A stretch of 64,000 nt of DNA from CAWCXF01 sp963799455 (lineage in GTDB: Bacteria > Pseudomonadota > Alphaproteobacteria > Rhodobacterales > Rhodobacteraceae): NCBI GenBank assembly GCA_963799455.1, contig CAWCXF010000007.1, positions 1,364,001 through 1,428,000 of the forward strand, given 5' to 3'. Positions 19,380 to 28,040 of this stretch are shown here, one piece after another. Positions within the stretch are counted from its first letter, which is position 1, and each line of letters starts with the position of its first letter. The notes under the pieces were generated by a model that saw nothing but the letters and a program-made list of their open reading frames with translations, was not told where the DNA came from and searched no databases. The position numbers were made by a program, and so were the translations under genes.

Positions 19380-20237
19380 CTAGGCCTCCCAGGACAGGCG
19401 TTCCAGCTCGGCGGGGAAGTCGCGGGCGGAGATGGAGGCCTCGCGGACCAGCCAGTCGAAATGCGCGGTCACGGCGCGCACGCGCTCGGTGTCGCGGAAC
19501 GCCAGGTAGTGGCGGCCGAGATAGAGCACGGCCAGGAGCGGGCCGAACACGGTCACGGGCGCCGAGTAGAGCCTGCGCGCGTCGAAGAGGAAGACCCTGA
19601 GCGACGGGTAGAGCAGCTCGTGCAGCGCGATCATGTGCCCGAGCTGGTTCAGCCGCACCTCACGCTCCAGGCCCGCATAGTAGCCCTCGCCGCGGGCGAA
19701 GGACGCGATCTCGTAGAGCGGCATGGCGATCTCGTAGTCCGAGCCCGACCCCCGCATCCAGTCGAGCCGGTCGCGCGAGGCGCCGATCGCCTGCTCGGTG
19801 GTCTTGCCCAGATGCGGCTCGTACTCCCAGACCAGAACTTCCTTGATCTTCATCATGTCGGGCAGGCCGGCGGGCACGTGGCGGATCTTGTAGCCCTTGG
19901 CCTCCTGGTGCCAGCCGAAGATGGTCTCGTCCACCAGCGCGCGCGGCGCCTCGCTGATCGTCATCTGCGCGGCCAGCAGGTCGACCGCCCGCTCGGGCCG
20001 CTCGGTCAGGCCGAGGAGCCAGTCGGCCGACACGCCCAGGGCCGAGGCGCATTCGGCCACCACCTGCGCGTTCGGCAGCCGCGCGCCCTCGTCCGACAGG
20101 ATCTGCGAGACCGTCGAGCGATCGACGCCGACGCGCCGCGACAGCGCGCTGCGCGTGAGGCCGGCCTCCGCCATGGCGCGCGCCAGGCGCCGCCTGAACT
20201 GCGCGGCCCGCTCACGCTTGTCGATCTTCGACGGCAT
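19380..20237 (-). CDS. XRE family transcriptional regulator
   Basis: DNA-binding regulator; target unknown. 285 residues. Residues about 12–70 form a helix-turn-helix (RRLARAMAEAGLTRSALSRR, then VDRSTVSQILSDEG). The remaining 200 residues form an uncharacterised domain with aromatic-rich stretches (YYAGLEREVRLNQLGHMIAL, FGPLLAVLYLGRHYLAFRD) that may sense a ligand. It is divergent from a fatty acid desaturase gene across 158 bp, and a GGATATATCC palindrome lies 4 bp upstream of its start, so self-control and control of the desaturase are reasonable inferences. Confidence 0.88.
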   Translation of the reverse strand: MPSKIDKRERAAQFRRRLARAMAEAGLTRSALSRRVGVDRSTVSQILSDEGARLPNAQVVAECASALGVSADWLLGLTERPERAVDLLAAQMTISEAPRALVDETIFGWHQEAKGYKIRHVPAGLPDMMKIKEVLVWEYEPHLGKTTEQAIGASRDRLDWMRGSGSDYEIAMPLYEIASFARGEGYYAGLEREVRLNQLGHMIALHELLYPSLRVFLFDARRLYSAPVTVFGPLLAVLYLGRHYLAFRDTERVRAVTAHFDWLVREASISARDFPAELERLSWEA

Positions 20238-20241
20238 CGAT

Positions 20242-20251
20242 GGATATATCC
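20242..20251. promoter_or_regulatory. Candidate operator GGATATATCC
   Basis: Perfect 10-bp palindrome next to the XRE regulator start codon, in AT-rich sequence that stands out from the surroundings. A second inverted repeat, TGGGGC-gcca-GCCCCA, lies at 20294–20309 in the same gap. Confidence 0.4.
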
Positions 20252-20395
20252 TTCATCGGTGTTTTTGTGAGGTGCAGTTTCGCAATTCCCTCAATGGGGC
20301 GCCAGCCCCATATCGACCTTGCGGCAACATGGCCGCGGGGATCGGAGGGCGGAGTGTTCGAGCGGGCCGAGGGGATCGTGCCGGAGGGCGCGCCG

Positions 20396-21337
20396 ATGTC
20401 GTCGGAGGCGTCGTCGGAGGCGTCGTCGGAGGCGGTGCGCAGCGCCCGGGCCGCGCCGCGCGGCGTCGAGTGGCCGACGCTGGGGCTGATCGCCGCCTGC
20501 CACGGCGCCTGGGCGCTCGGCACGCTCCTGTGGGGGGCCTCGCCCGCCGCCTCGCTCGCGCTGACGGCGCTCGCGGTGGGGTTTCACGCCTCGCTCCAGC
20601 ACGAGGTCATCCACGGCCATCCGACGGGGCGGCGGTGGCTCGACGTGGCGCTGGTCTGGCCCGGCTACGGGCTCCTCATCCCCTTCGGTCGATTCCGGGA
20701 CATGCATCTCGCGCATCACCGCGACGCGGTGCTGACCGACCCCTACGACGACCCGGAGTCGAACTACCTCGACCCGGCCGAGTGGGAGCGGCTGCCGCGC
20801 TGGGCGCGCGCCGTGCTGCGGGCCAACAACACGCTCGCGGGGCGCGTCGCCCTCGGCGTGGTGGTCTCGCAACGGGCCTTCCTGCGCGGCGACTGGCGTG
20901 CCGCGCGCGCGGGCGATCGAGGCGTGATCGGCGCCTGGGCGGCGCATCTGCCGGCGCTCGCGGCGGTGCTCGCCTGGGTCGCCTGGGCGCCGATGCCGCT
21001 GTGGGCCTACGCCCTGGCCGCCTATGCCGGGCTGTCGCTGATCAAGATCCGCACCTTCCTCGAGCACCAGGCGCACGAGCGCGCGACGGGCCGCACCGCC
21101 ATCGTGGAGGACCGAGGGCCGCTCGCGCTGCTGTTCCTCAACAACAACCTGCACGTCGTCCACCACATGCACCCGCACGTCGCCTGGTATCGGCTCCCCT
21201 CGCTCTACCGCGCGCGGCGCGAGCGCTACGTGGCGCGCAGCGGCGGCTACGTGCTCGGCTCCTATGGCGAGGTGTTCCGCCGCCATCTGTGGCGCGCCAA
21301 GGATCCGGTGCCCCATCCGCTGTGGCGGCGGGGGTAG
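20396..21337 (+). CDS. Fatty acid desaturase family protein
   Basis: Membrane di-iron desaturase or hydroxylase. 313 residues with four or more hydrophobic segments and the three histidine clusters of the family: HEVIHGHP near 74, HLAHHRD near 104, and HVVHHMHPH near 260. Start ATG 20396 has GGAGGG 7 nt upstream; longer starts run into the regulatory gap. The N terminus carries a 12-bp triplet repeat giving SSEASSEASSEA. It is divergent from the XRE gene and 32 bp before the EamA transporter. Substrate (acyl lipid or carotenoid) is not decided by sequence. Confidence 0.9.
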   Translation: MSSEASSEASSEAVRSARAAPRGVEWPTLGLIAACHGAWALGTLLWGASPAASLALTALAVGFHASLQHEVIHGHPTGRRWLDVALVWPGYGLLIPFGRFRDMHLAHHRDAVLTDPYDDPESNYLDPAEWERLPRWARAVLRANNTLAGRVALGVVVSQRAFLRGDWRAARAGDRGVIGAWAAHLPALAAVLAWVAWAPMPLWAYALAAYAGLSLIKIRTFLEHQAHERATGRTAIVEDRGPLALLFLNNNLHVVHHMHPHVAWYRLPSLYRARRERYVARSGGYVLGSYGEVFRRHLWRAKDPVPHPLWRRG

Positions 21338-21369
21338 ACGGCCCCGCCCCGGGGCGGCACTGACGGCCC

Positions 21370-22290
21370 ATGGAGCCTTGGGTGCTGGCCGCGCTGGCGG
21401 CGGCGACGTTTCAGACGGTGCGCTTCGCGCTTCAGAAGCGGCTCGCGGGCGGCGGGGCGGGCGGCGGGCTGACCGCCGCCGGGGCCACCTACGCGCGCTT
21501 CTTGTGGTCGGCGCCGCTCGCCGCGCTGGGCGCCGCGGCGTGGGCGCGCGCGACCGGGCAGGGGCTCCCCCCGCTGTCGCCGACCTTCCTCGGCTACGCG
21601 GCCGTGGGGGGGCTGGCGCAGGTGCTGGCCACCGTGGCGACGGTGCGCCTCTTCTCGCTGCGCCACTTCGCGGTCGGCATCACCTTCAAGAAGACCGAGG
21701 TCATGCTGACCGCGCTGGTGGGCTTCGTGGTGCTGGGCGAGCGGCTCTCGCCCGGCGCGCTGGCCGCGCTCGCCCTGGGCGTCGCGGGGCTGCTGGTCCT
21801 GGCCCCGCCCCCGAAGGGCCCCGCGAGGGGGCTCCTGGGCGGGGGCGCGGCGCTGGGGCTCCTCGCGGGGCTCCTCTTCGGCGTGTCGGCGGTGAGCTAC
21901 CGCGGCGCGGCGCTGGCGCTGGACGAGGGCGGGACGGTCCTGCGCGCGGTCGTCACGCTCGCCGTCGTCACCGCGCTCCAGTCGGGCGGCATGACGGCGT
22001 GGCTCGCCTGGCGCGACCGCCGCGAGCCGGGCTGGGCCGAGATCGGGCGGGTGGCGCGGCGCTGGCGGGCGACGGCGCCGGTGGGGCTCGCCTCGGGCCT
22101 GGGCAGCGCCTTCTGGTTCACGGCCTTCGCGCTGCAGTCGGCGGCGCTCGTCAAGGGGGTGGGGCAGGTCGAGCTGATCGCCTCGCTCATCGTCGGGCGC
22201 CTCGCCTTCGGCGAGCGCCCCCTCGCGCGCGAGCTGCTGGGCATCGCGCTGCTGGGCGGCTCGGTGCTGGGCGTGGTGCTCGCCTCCTAG
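21370..22290 (+). CDS. EamA/DMT superfamily transporter
   Basis: Inner-membrane drug/metabolite-type transporter; substrate unknown. 306 residues with about ten hydrophobic segments in two EamA halves. The linker between halves lies near 150 (LVLAPPPKGPARGLLGGG). AVGITFKKTEVMLTALVGF and KGVGQVELIASLIVGRLAFGE are the typical paired C-terminal helices of each half. ATG 21370 lies 32 bp after the desaturase stop, so the two may be co-transcribed. It ends overlapping the convergent NUDIX gene by 4 bp (CTAG). Confidence 0.88.
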   Translation: MEPWVLAALAAATFQTVRFALQKRLAGGGAGGGLTAAGATYARFLWSAPLAALGAAAWARATGQGLPPLSPTFLGYAAVGGLAQVLATVATVRLFSLRHFAVGITFKKTEVMLTALVGFVVLGERLSPGALAALALGVAGLLVLAPPPKGPARGLLGGGAALGLLAGLLFGVSAVSYRGAALALDEGGTVLRAVVTLAVVTALQSGGMTAWLAWRDRREPGWAEIGRVARRWRATAPVGLASGLGSAFWFTAFALQSAALVKGVGQVELIASLIVGRLAFGERPLARELLGIALLGGSVLGVVLAS

Positions 22291-22961
22291 CGGTCCTGGG
22301 GCCGGCCGTGGAGCTGGAGGAACAGGCTCTCCTCGTCGTCGTTGCGAAAGAACGGCACCGCCTCCTGCGGCTCGCCGCGCGCGATGGCGGCGACCTCGGC
22401 CAGCACCAGCTCGGTGATGAAGGGCAGGTCGAGCCGGCGCGCCTCGTCGAGCGCGATCCATTGCAGCGCGCCGAGCTCGTCCTGCGCCGCCCCGAGATCG
22501 TCGGGGTCGCCCGCGAGGCGGTCCGCGTCCACCAGGAGGAACCGCGCGTCGAAGCGGCGCGGGCGGCCGGGCGGCGTGATGGCGCGGAAGACGAACGACA
22601 CGCCCTCGGCCGAGGGCCGGTGCCCGGTGGCGGCGAACCCCTCCCAGCCCGGCGGCGGGTCTCGCCACGCGCCGGGCGCGCCCAGGACCAGCCCGGCCTC
22701 CTCCCACAGCTCGCGGATGCCGGCCGCGACGAGCCCCGGCACGCCGCCGTGCTCGGCGAGCCGCGAGGCGTGGGGCTCGCCGAGCGGGGGCGCGAGCGCC
22801 ACCCGGGCGTCGGCCGGATCGACCGCGCCGCCCGGGAAGACGAACTTCGAGGGCATGAAGGCGGCCCTCGCGCCGCGCTGGCCCATCAGCACCCGCGGAC
22901 GCGCGGGCGCGTCGCGCAGCACCACGACGCTCGCGGCGTCGCGGATCGCGGGCGGCCTCAT
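22287..22961 (-). CDS. NUDIX hydrolase
   Basis: Hydrolase of nucleoside diphosphate-linked compounds; substrate not known. 224 residues. The Nudix box is split by a long insertion, as in NUDT19-like members: FVFPGGAVDPADAR near 36–49, then AGIRELWEEAGLVLG with the REx2EExG core near 85–95. ATG 22961 overlaps the stop of the DUF983 gene (ATGA), so the two are coupled. It converges on the EamA gene with a 4-bp overlap. Confidence 0.9.
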   Translation of the reverse strand: MRPPAIRDAASVVVLRDAPARPRVLMGQRGARAAFMPSKFVFPGGAVDPADARVALAPPLGEPHASRLAEHGGVPGLVAAGIRELWEEAGLVLGAPGAWRDPPPGWEGFAATGHRPSAEGVSFVFRAITPPGRPRRFDARFLLVDADRLAGDPDDLGAAQDELGALQWIALDEARRLDLPFITELVLAEVAAIARGEPQEAVPFFRNDDEESLFLQLHGRPQDR

Positions 22962-23368
22962 CGCGCCCCGGGCCTTCGGTCGAAGCCGCCGAGCCGGTTG
23001 GCCCATTGCACGGCCAGGATGACCCCCTTGAAGCGCGGCAGCAGGTAGAGCGAGAGCGCCACGGCGAAGGCCGAGAAGATCGCGGCGGTGACGAGCGGCG
23101 AGGGGCGGAACACCGGGTAGACCCACAGGATCAGCGGCGCCATCAGATGGCCCACGACCAGGATCGTGAGATAGGCCGGCCCGTCGTCGGCGCGCGCGTG
23201 GTGCAGCGCCTCTCGGCAGGCGGGGCACTCGTCGCGCACCTTGAGGTAGGCGCGCAGCACGGGCCCCTCGCCGCAGCGCGGGCAGCGCATCCGGAAGCCG
23301 CGCCAGATCGCGCGGCTCAGCGGCGGCTCGGGGGCGCGCGGGGCCTCGGCCTGGGTGGTCCGCTCCAT
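22958..23368 (-). CDS. DUF983 family protein
   Basis: Small membrane protein of unknown function. 136 residues. Two CxxC pairs make a zinc-ribbon-like head (RCPRCGEG near 28, ECPACREA near 48). Two membrane segments follow (LTILVVGHLMAPLILWV and LVTAAIFSAFAVALSLYLL). The C terminus has RFKGVILAVQWANR, typical of the family. ATG 23368 has GAGGA upstream, and the stop overlaps the NUDIX start. The pairing with NUDIX is common in related genomes by recollection. Confidence 0.9.
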   Translation of the reverse strand: MERTTQAEAPRAPEPPLSRAIWRGFRMRCPRCGEGPVLRAYLKVRDECPACREALHHARADDGPAYLTILVVGHLMAPLILWVYPVFRPSPLVTAAIFSAFAVALSLYLLPRFKGVILAVQWANRLGGFDRRPGAR

Positions 23369-23494
23369 GGGGCCATCCTCGCATCCAGCGTCGCCGCCGC
23401 AACGCCCGGGATCCCGAGGCGGGTCCGTGCCGGGCGGGGCGCGCCCGGCAGGTGGCATCCCGGACCGGCGCCCGCAAGGGGGCGCGGGGCGCGC

Positions 23495-25142
23495 TCAGGC
23501 GGCGCTGCGGCTGATCTTGAACTGGGCGCGCCCGTCCGACTTGGCGCCGTAGAGCGCCTGGTCGGCGGCCTCGATGAGCCGGGTCGCCTCGGCCTCGCCG
23601 CCCGCCGCGTCCGGGTCGGGGAAGGCCGCGCCGGCCGGGAGGCCCCCGGCCGACCCCCGGCCGACCCCCGACCGACCCCCCGGCCGACCCGCCGACCAGC
23701 CCCCCCGCGCCGCCCATCGCCAGCCCGATGCTCATCGTCACGGTGATGGAGCGGCCGTCGGGCAGGGCGATGGGCTCGTCGCGCATGATCCGGCACAGGC
23801 GGCCCGCGACGATGCGCGCCTCCTCGAGGCCGGTGTCGGGGATCGCCACCAGGAACTCCTCGCCGCCGACGCGCGCCACCAGGTCCATGCCGCGCAGGTT
23901 CTCGCGCAGCCGGCGCGCGGTCTCGACCAGCACCGCGTCGCCCGCGGCGTGCCCGTGGTTGTCGTTGACCGCCTTGAAGTGGTCGAGATCGGCCAGCAGG
24001 AGCGCGAAGCGCCGCCCGCTCTCGCGCGCCGCCTCGACGATGCGCGCCAGGTGCGGCATCGCGTAGCGGCGGTTGTAGAGGCCCGTGAGCGGGTCGGTGA
24101 TCGCGGCGTGCAGCCCCTCGCGCACGGTCTGGCGCAGCCGGTCGCGGCCCTGCTTCCAGCGGATCTGCTTCTTGACGCGCAGCGACAGCTCGGCCGCGTC
24201 GCCCGGCGCGGGCGCCACGTCGTTGGCGCCGAGGTCGAGCGCGAGGATCGCCGAGCCCGAGGCGTCGGGCGCGTTGAGCACGATGATGGCGGCGTGGCGG
24301 CTCTCGGCGCGCGCGCGCAGCTCGGGCAGGATCGACAGGGTGAGCTGGGCGGTCTCGGGCTCGGAGGCGTCGACGATGAACACGTCGGTGGCGGCCTCGG
24401 TCTGGGCGTCGGCGAGGATCGCCGAGGGCGCCATCACGCTCAGCCGGTCGCTCAGATGGCGCTCGAGCGCGCGGCGCAGCCGGCCGCCGGCGGTGGCCTC
24501 GGGCGCCACCAGCACGACATGGCCCGGAGGGGCCAGCTCGGGCATCGCCTCGGCGAAGCCCAGCACCCGCGAGGTGCTCTCGCGCAGGCGCAGCTCGGCC
24601 ATCTCGTCGCGCGCGCGCAGGAGCGAGCGGATGCGCGCGAGCAGGAACCGCTCCTCGATCGGCTTCAGCAGCACCTCGTCGGCGCCCGCCTCGAGGAGCG
24701 CCAGGCGCGCCTCGGTGGCGTCGCGCCGCGTGGTGACGACGATCGGCACCGAGGCGGTCGAGGGGTGCCCACGCAGCCTCCGGCAGAGCGCCACCGCGCT
24801 CATGGCGGGGCCCGCGGCGGGGCTCGGCACGGCGTCGGGGCCGAAGCCGGGGCGGGGGGCGCCGGGCGCGGGCGCGGGCGCGCGGGCCGCGGCGGCGACC
24901 CAGGGCGGGACCGAGGGCATCGGCGCCGGGGTCGTGCCCGGCCTCGCGCCCGCCGCGACCAGGTCGGGCTGCCCGAGCTCGGCCGAGAGCACGACGAGGC
25001 AGGGCGCCTCGGCGCGCGCGAGCTGGAGGCCCTCGGCCGCGTCGGCGGCCTGGACCACGTCGTAGCAGGCGGCCGACAGCTTGACCTTCATCACGATCCG
25101 GTCCGTCGCTACGTCTTCGATCACGAGGACTCGCCCGGGCAT
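23495..25142 (-). pseudogene. pleD: PleD-like response regulator/diguanylate cyclase, frameshifted
   Basis: Makes c-di-GMP from two GTP. Architecture is REC (1–175), REC-like (205–330), GGDEF (from about 340). The GGEEF active loop is at 426–430, and an RxxD inhibitory site (RGMD) precedes it by five residues. The first receiver keeps acidic E9-D10 and Lys160, but the phosphoacceptor position reads Ser53 (VVLS), and about 50 Pro/Ala-rich residues are inserted just after. The frame breaks inside a G-rich repeat after SIGLAMGG (plus strand 23640–23706). The tail AADQALYGAKSDGRAQFK resumes in another frame and ends at 23495. Confidence 0.82.
23640..23706. repeat. C-rich slip-prone repeat inside the GGDEF coding region
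   Basis: Degenerate 11–12 bp units of the form ggccgaccccc with C runs of 5, 5, 5, 6 and 7 (the last at 23700–23706). On the coding strand they read as a Gly-rich insert. The reading frame of the PleD-like protein is lost within this tract. Confidence 0.8.
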
Positions 25143-25248
25143 GGGACTCTCCATCACTGGGGCCGGGCGCGACGAGGCCGCAGGTCCGGTGCCGGACAGT
25201 GTGGCGAGAGTCGTTAAGGATTCCTTTCCCAAGGGCGGAGGAAACGAC

Positions 25249-25527
25249 ATGACGCGAGATCACGCCGAGACGATCGCCCTGTCCGCGCTGGCCTGGATGG
25301 CCTCGCGCGAGGGCGTGCTGGAGGGCTTCCTGGGCGCGTCGGGCGCCTCGGCCGACGAGCTGCGCGAGCGCCTCGCCGACTCCGGCTTCCTCGTGGCGCT
25401 GCTCGATCACCTGATGGGCGACGACGCGCTCGTGATCGGCTTTTGCGACCACGAGGGCGTGCCCTACGACACGCCGATGCGCGCCCGCGGGGCGCTGCCG
25501 GGCGGCGAGATCGTCCACTGGACCTGA
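25249..25527 (+). CDS. DUF3572 family protein
   Basis: Small cytoplasmic protein of unknown function, conserved in alphaproteobacteria. 92 residues. AETIALSALAWMASREGVLE, GFLGASGASADELRERLAD, MGDDALVIGFCDHEGVPYD and the terminal ALPGGEIVHWT match the family as recalled. ATG 25249 follows GGAGGA. It is divergent from the PleD-like gene across 106 bp, an arrangement usual in this class; the gap should hold both promoters, but none is clear by eye. Confidence 0.88.
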   Translation: MTRDHAETIALSALAWMASREGVLEGFLGASGASADELRERLADSGFLVALLDHLMGDDALVIGFCDHEGVPYDTPMRARGALPGGEIVHWT

Positions 25528-25584
25528 GGCCGGACGCCGCCCGCGGGGCCGGACGCGGCCCGCGGGGCCGACCGCCGCCCGCGG
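25528..25584. repeat. 19-bp tandem repeat, three copies
   Basis: Unit ggccggacgccgcccgcgg starts at 25528, 25547 and 25566 with a few substitutions. It begins immediately after the DUF3572 stop codon. It has the same period as the larger array at 56021 but a different sequence. Confidence 0.8.
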
Positions 25585-25708
25585 GGCGGGGCGCGCGGGG
25601 CCATGGGCGGCCCGCCCGCGACCCCGGGCGTCGCTTTCGGCGAATCGCTCCGGCGCCGAGGCTGCGATGGTCGCGCGGGCCGACCGATCACGCGGGGGAG
25701 GACGAGCC

Positions 25709-27295
25709 ATGAGCGACACCGCCGAGAGGCGCCGCGCGGTCGGGCGGGCCGCGGCGGGGGACCGCGCGCGGGCGGGCGGGCGCGCCGGCGCCGCGGGGCG
25801 CCGCGGCACGGCCTTCCCGCAGATGCCCTGGAGCCCGCCGATCAACCGCGACGCGCCGGTCGAGCCGCTGGGCCCCGAGGGCGTCGAGGCGATCCACGAC
25901 GGCGCCATGCGGATCCTCGAGGAGATCGGGGTCGAGTTCCTGAACGAGGAGGCGGCGGGGATCCTGCGCGAGGCGGGCTGCGCGGTGGACGGCACCAACG
26001 TGCGGATGGGCCGCGACTTCGTGATGGAGATGGTCGCGCGCGCGCCCTCGGAGTTCACCATCACGCCGCGCAACCCCGAGCGCGCGATCACCGTCGGCGG
26101 GCGGCACATGGCGTTCGTCAACGTCTCCTCGCCGCCCAACTACTGGGATCTCGAGACCGGCAAGGTGCCCGGCACGCGCGCGCAGTGCCGCGACCTGCTG
26201 CGGCTCACCCAGGCCTTCAACTGCATCCACGTCGCGGGCGGCTACCCCGTCGAGCCCGTGGACGTGCACGCGAGCGTGCGCCATCTCGACGTGCTCTTCG
26301 ACAAGCTCACGATCACCGACAAGGTGACGCACGCCTACTCGCTCGGCAAGGAGCGGGTCGAGGACGTGATGGAGATGGTGCGCATCGCGGGCGGGCTCTC
26401 GCACGACGAGTTCGAGGCCACGCCGCGGATGTACACCAACATCAACTCGACCTCGCCCCTCAAGCACGACGTGCCGATGCTCGACGGGGCGCTCCGGATC
26501 GTGCGCCGCGGCCAGGCGCTGGTGGTGACGCCCTTCACGCTCGCGGGCGCCATGGCCCCGGTGACGATGGCCGGCGCGGTGGCCCAATCGGTCGCCGAGG
26601 CGCTCTGCGCCATCGCGCTGGCGCAATGGGTCCGCCCGGGCGCGCCCTGCGTCCTCGGCACCTTCACCTCGAACGTGGACATGAAGTCCGGCGCGCCCGC
26701 CTTCGGGACGCCCGAATACATGCGCGCGACCCAGATGACGGGCCAGCTCGCGCGCCGCTACGGCCTGCCGCTCAGGGCCTCGGGGACATGCGCCGCCAAC
26801 GTGCCCGACGCCCAGGCGATGTGGGAGACCTGCAACTCGCTGTGGTCGGCGGTCCAGTCGGGCGCGCACATGGTCTACCACGCCGCCGGATGGCTCGAGG
26901 GCGGGCTGATCGCGTCGCCCGAGAAGTTCGTGATGGACTGCGAGATGCTCCAGATCGTCCAGCGCTACATGGACCCCGCGCTGACCGCGACGACGCCCGA
27001 CGACATCGCGCTCGACGCGATCCGCGAGGTGGGCTCCTCGGGCCACTTCTTCGGCGCGCAGCACACGCAGGAGCGCTACGCCACCGCCTTCCACCAGCCC
27101 TTCGTGTCGGACTGGCGCAACCACGAGGCCTGGGCCCAGGCCGGCGGCATGTGGACCGCCGAGCGCGCGCACGGCGTCTTCAAGCGCATCGTGGCCGAGT
27201 TCGAGCCGCCGCCCATGGACGAGGCGGTGCGCGAGGAGCTCGCCGCCTTCGTCGAGCGCAGGCGGGCCGAGGGCGGCGCCCCGACAGACTTCTGA
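25709..27295 (+). CDS. Trimethylamine methyltransferase family protein (MttB-like, no pyrrolysine)
   Basis: Corrinoid-type methyltransferase superfamily member. 528 residues. An Arg/Ala-rich N terminus leads to PWSPPINRDAPVEPL and then the MttB barrel: HDGAMRILEEIGVEFL, VSSPPNYWD, TSPLKHDVPMLDGAL, TPFTLAGAMAPVTMAGA and CNSLWSAVQSGAHMV. No in-frame TAG occurs, so it belongs to the non-pyrrolysine group that includes glycine betaine methyltransferases. ATG 25709 follows GGGGGAGG. No corrinoid protein or activating enzyme is in the window. The exact methyl donor is unknown. Confidence 0.88.
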   Translation: MSDTAERRRAVGRAAAGDRARAGGRAGAAGRRGTAFPQMPWSPPINRDAPVEPLGPEGVEAIHDGAMRILEEIGVEFLNEEAAGILREAGCAVDGTNVRMGRDFVMEMVARAPSEFTITPRNPERAITVGGRHMAFVNVSSPPNYWDLETGKVPGTRAQCRDLLRLTQAFNCIHVAGGYPVEPVDVHASVRHLDVLFDKLTITDKVTHAYSLGKERVEDVMEMVRIAGGLSHDEFEATPRMYTNINSTSPLKHDVPMLDGALRIVRRGQALVVTPFTLAGAMAPVTMAGAVAQSVAEALCAIALAQWVRPGAPCVLGTFTSNVDMKSGAPAFGTPEYMRATQMTGQLARRYGLPLRASGTCAANVPDAQAMWETCNSLWSAVQSGAHMVYHAAGWLEGGLIASPEKFVMDCEMLQIVQRYMDPALTATTPDDIALDAIREVGSSGHFFGAQHTQERYATAFHQPFVSDWRNHEAWAQAGGMWTAERAHGVFKRIVAEFEPPPMDEAVREELAAFVERRRAEGGAPTDF

Positions 27296-27449
27296 GCCGG
27301 GCTCCCGGGGCGCCTGCGGGCCGCGCGGACGCGTCCAATCGATCGCATCGCGCGCGTCGCGCGCCCGTCGCGCGCCCGTCGCGGCGTCCGGTCAACGCGA
27401 TCGTAACGGCGAGCCCCTAGGCCTGCGCCCGGGCTTCGAGGGGCGCGCG

Positions 27450-28040
27450 ATGCATGGCTTGATGAACCGGGCGATCCAGTGCTTCGTCCGCGACACCTAC
27501 GGGGCGGGCGCCTGGCGCGACGTGGCGGCGCGCGCCGATCTCGGCCCCCACGGCTTCGAGGCGATGCTGAGCTACGACGACGCCGTCACCTGGCGCGTGC
27601 TCGACCTCGTGTGCGGGCGGCTGTCCAAGCCCGAGGACGCGGTGCTGGAGGATCTGGGCACCTACCTGGTCTCGCACCCCAACGTCGAGGCGCTGCGGCG
27701 GCTCCTGCGGTTCGGCGGCGTGGACTTCGTGGACTTCCTGCACTCGCTCGACGACCTCGCCGACCGCGTGCGCCTCGCCGTGCCCGACCTCGCGCTGCCC
27801 CGGCTCGAGGTCGAGGCCGAGAGCGACGAGCGTTTCCGCCTGCGCTGCCGCGCGCCCCGGCCCGGCTTCGGCCACGTCATGGTGGGCGTGCTGCGCGCGA
27901 TGGCCGACGACTACGGCGCGCTCGCCATCATCGAGCACGAGGGGGGCGCGCCAGCCGGCGAGGAGGTGGTCGGCGTCGATCTGATGCTGGCGGGCTTCAC
28001 CGACGGGCGCGACTTCGACCTCGCGGCGCGCTGCGCATGA
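27450..28040 (+). CDS. H-NOX-like (heme NO-binding domain) protein with degenerate heme site
   Basis: Sensor partner of the diguanylate cyclase that overlaps its stop. 196 residues beginning MHGLMNRAIQCFVRDTYG, with LGTYLVSHPNVEALRRLLRF and FVDFLHSLDDLADRVRLAVP. Aligned by eye to guanylate cyclase (LDALHDHL), the proximal heme histidine position is Ala104. The YxSxR motif reads C133-R-A135-P-R137. H97 is nearby but out of register. So the fold is clear, but canonical heme binding is doubtful. The ATGA overlap at 28037–28040 shows tight coupling with the cyclase. Confidence 0.85.
   Translation: MHGLMNRAIQCFVRDTYGAGAWRDVAARADLGPHGFEAMLSYDDAVTWRVLDLVCGRLSKPEDAVLEDLGTYLVSHPNVEALRRLLRFGGVDFVDFLHSLDDLADRVRLAVPDLALPRLEVEAESDERFRLRCRAPRPGFGHVMVGVLRAMADDYGALAIIEHEGGAPAGEEVVGVDLMLAGFTDGRDFDLAARCA

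Noticed and set aside
22287..25250. A natural fusion of the PleD-like cyclase to the NUDIX protein
   Set aside because: The same frame stays open across DUF983 only by chance; the linking sequence is a shadow of DUF983, and NUDIX has its own start overlapping the DUF983 stop.
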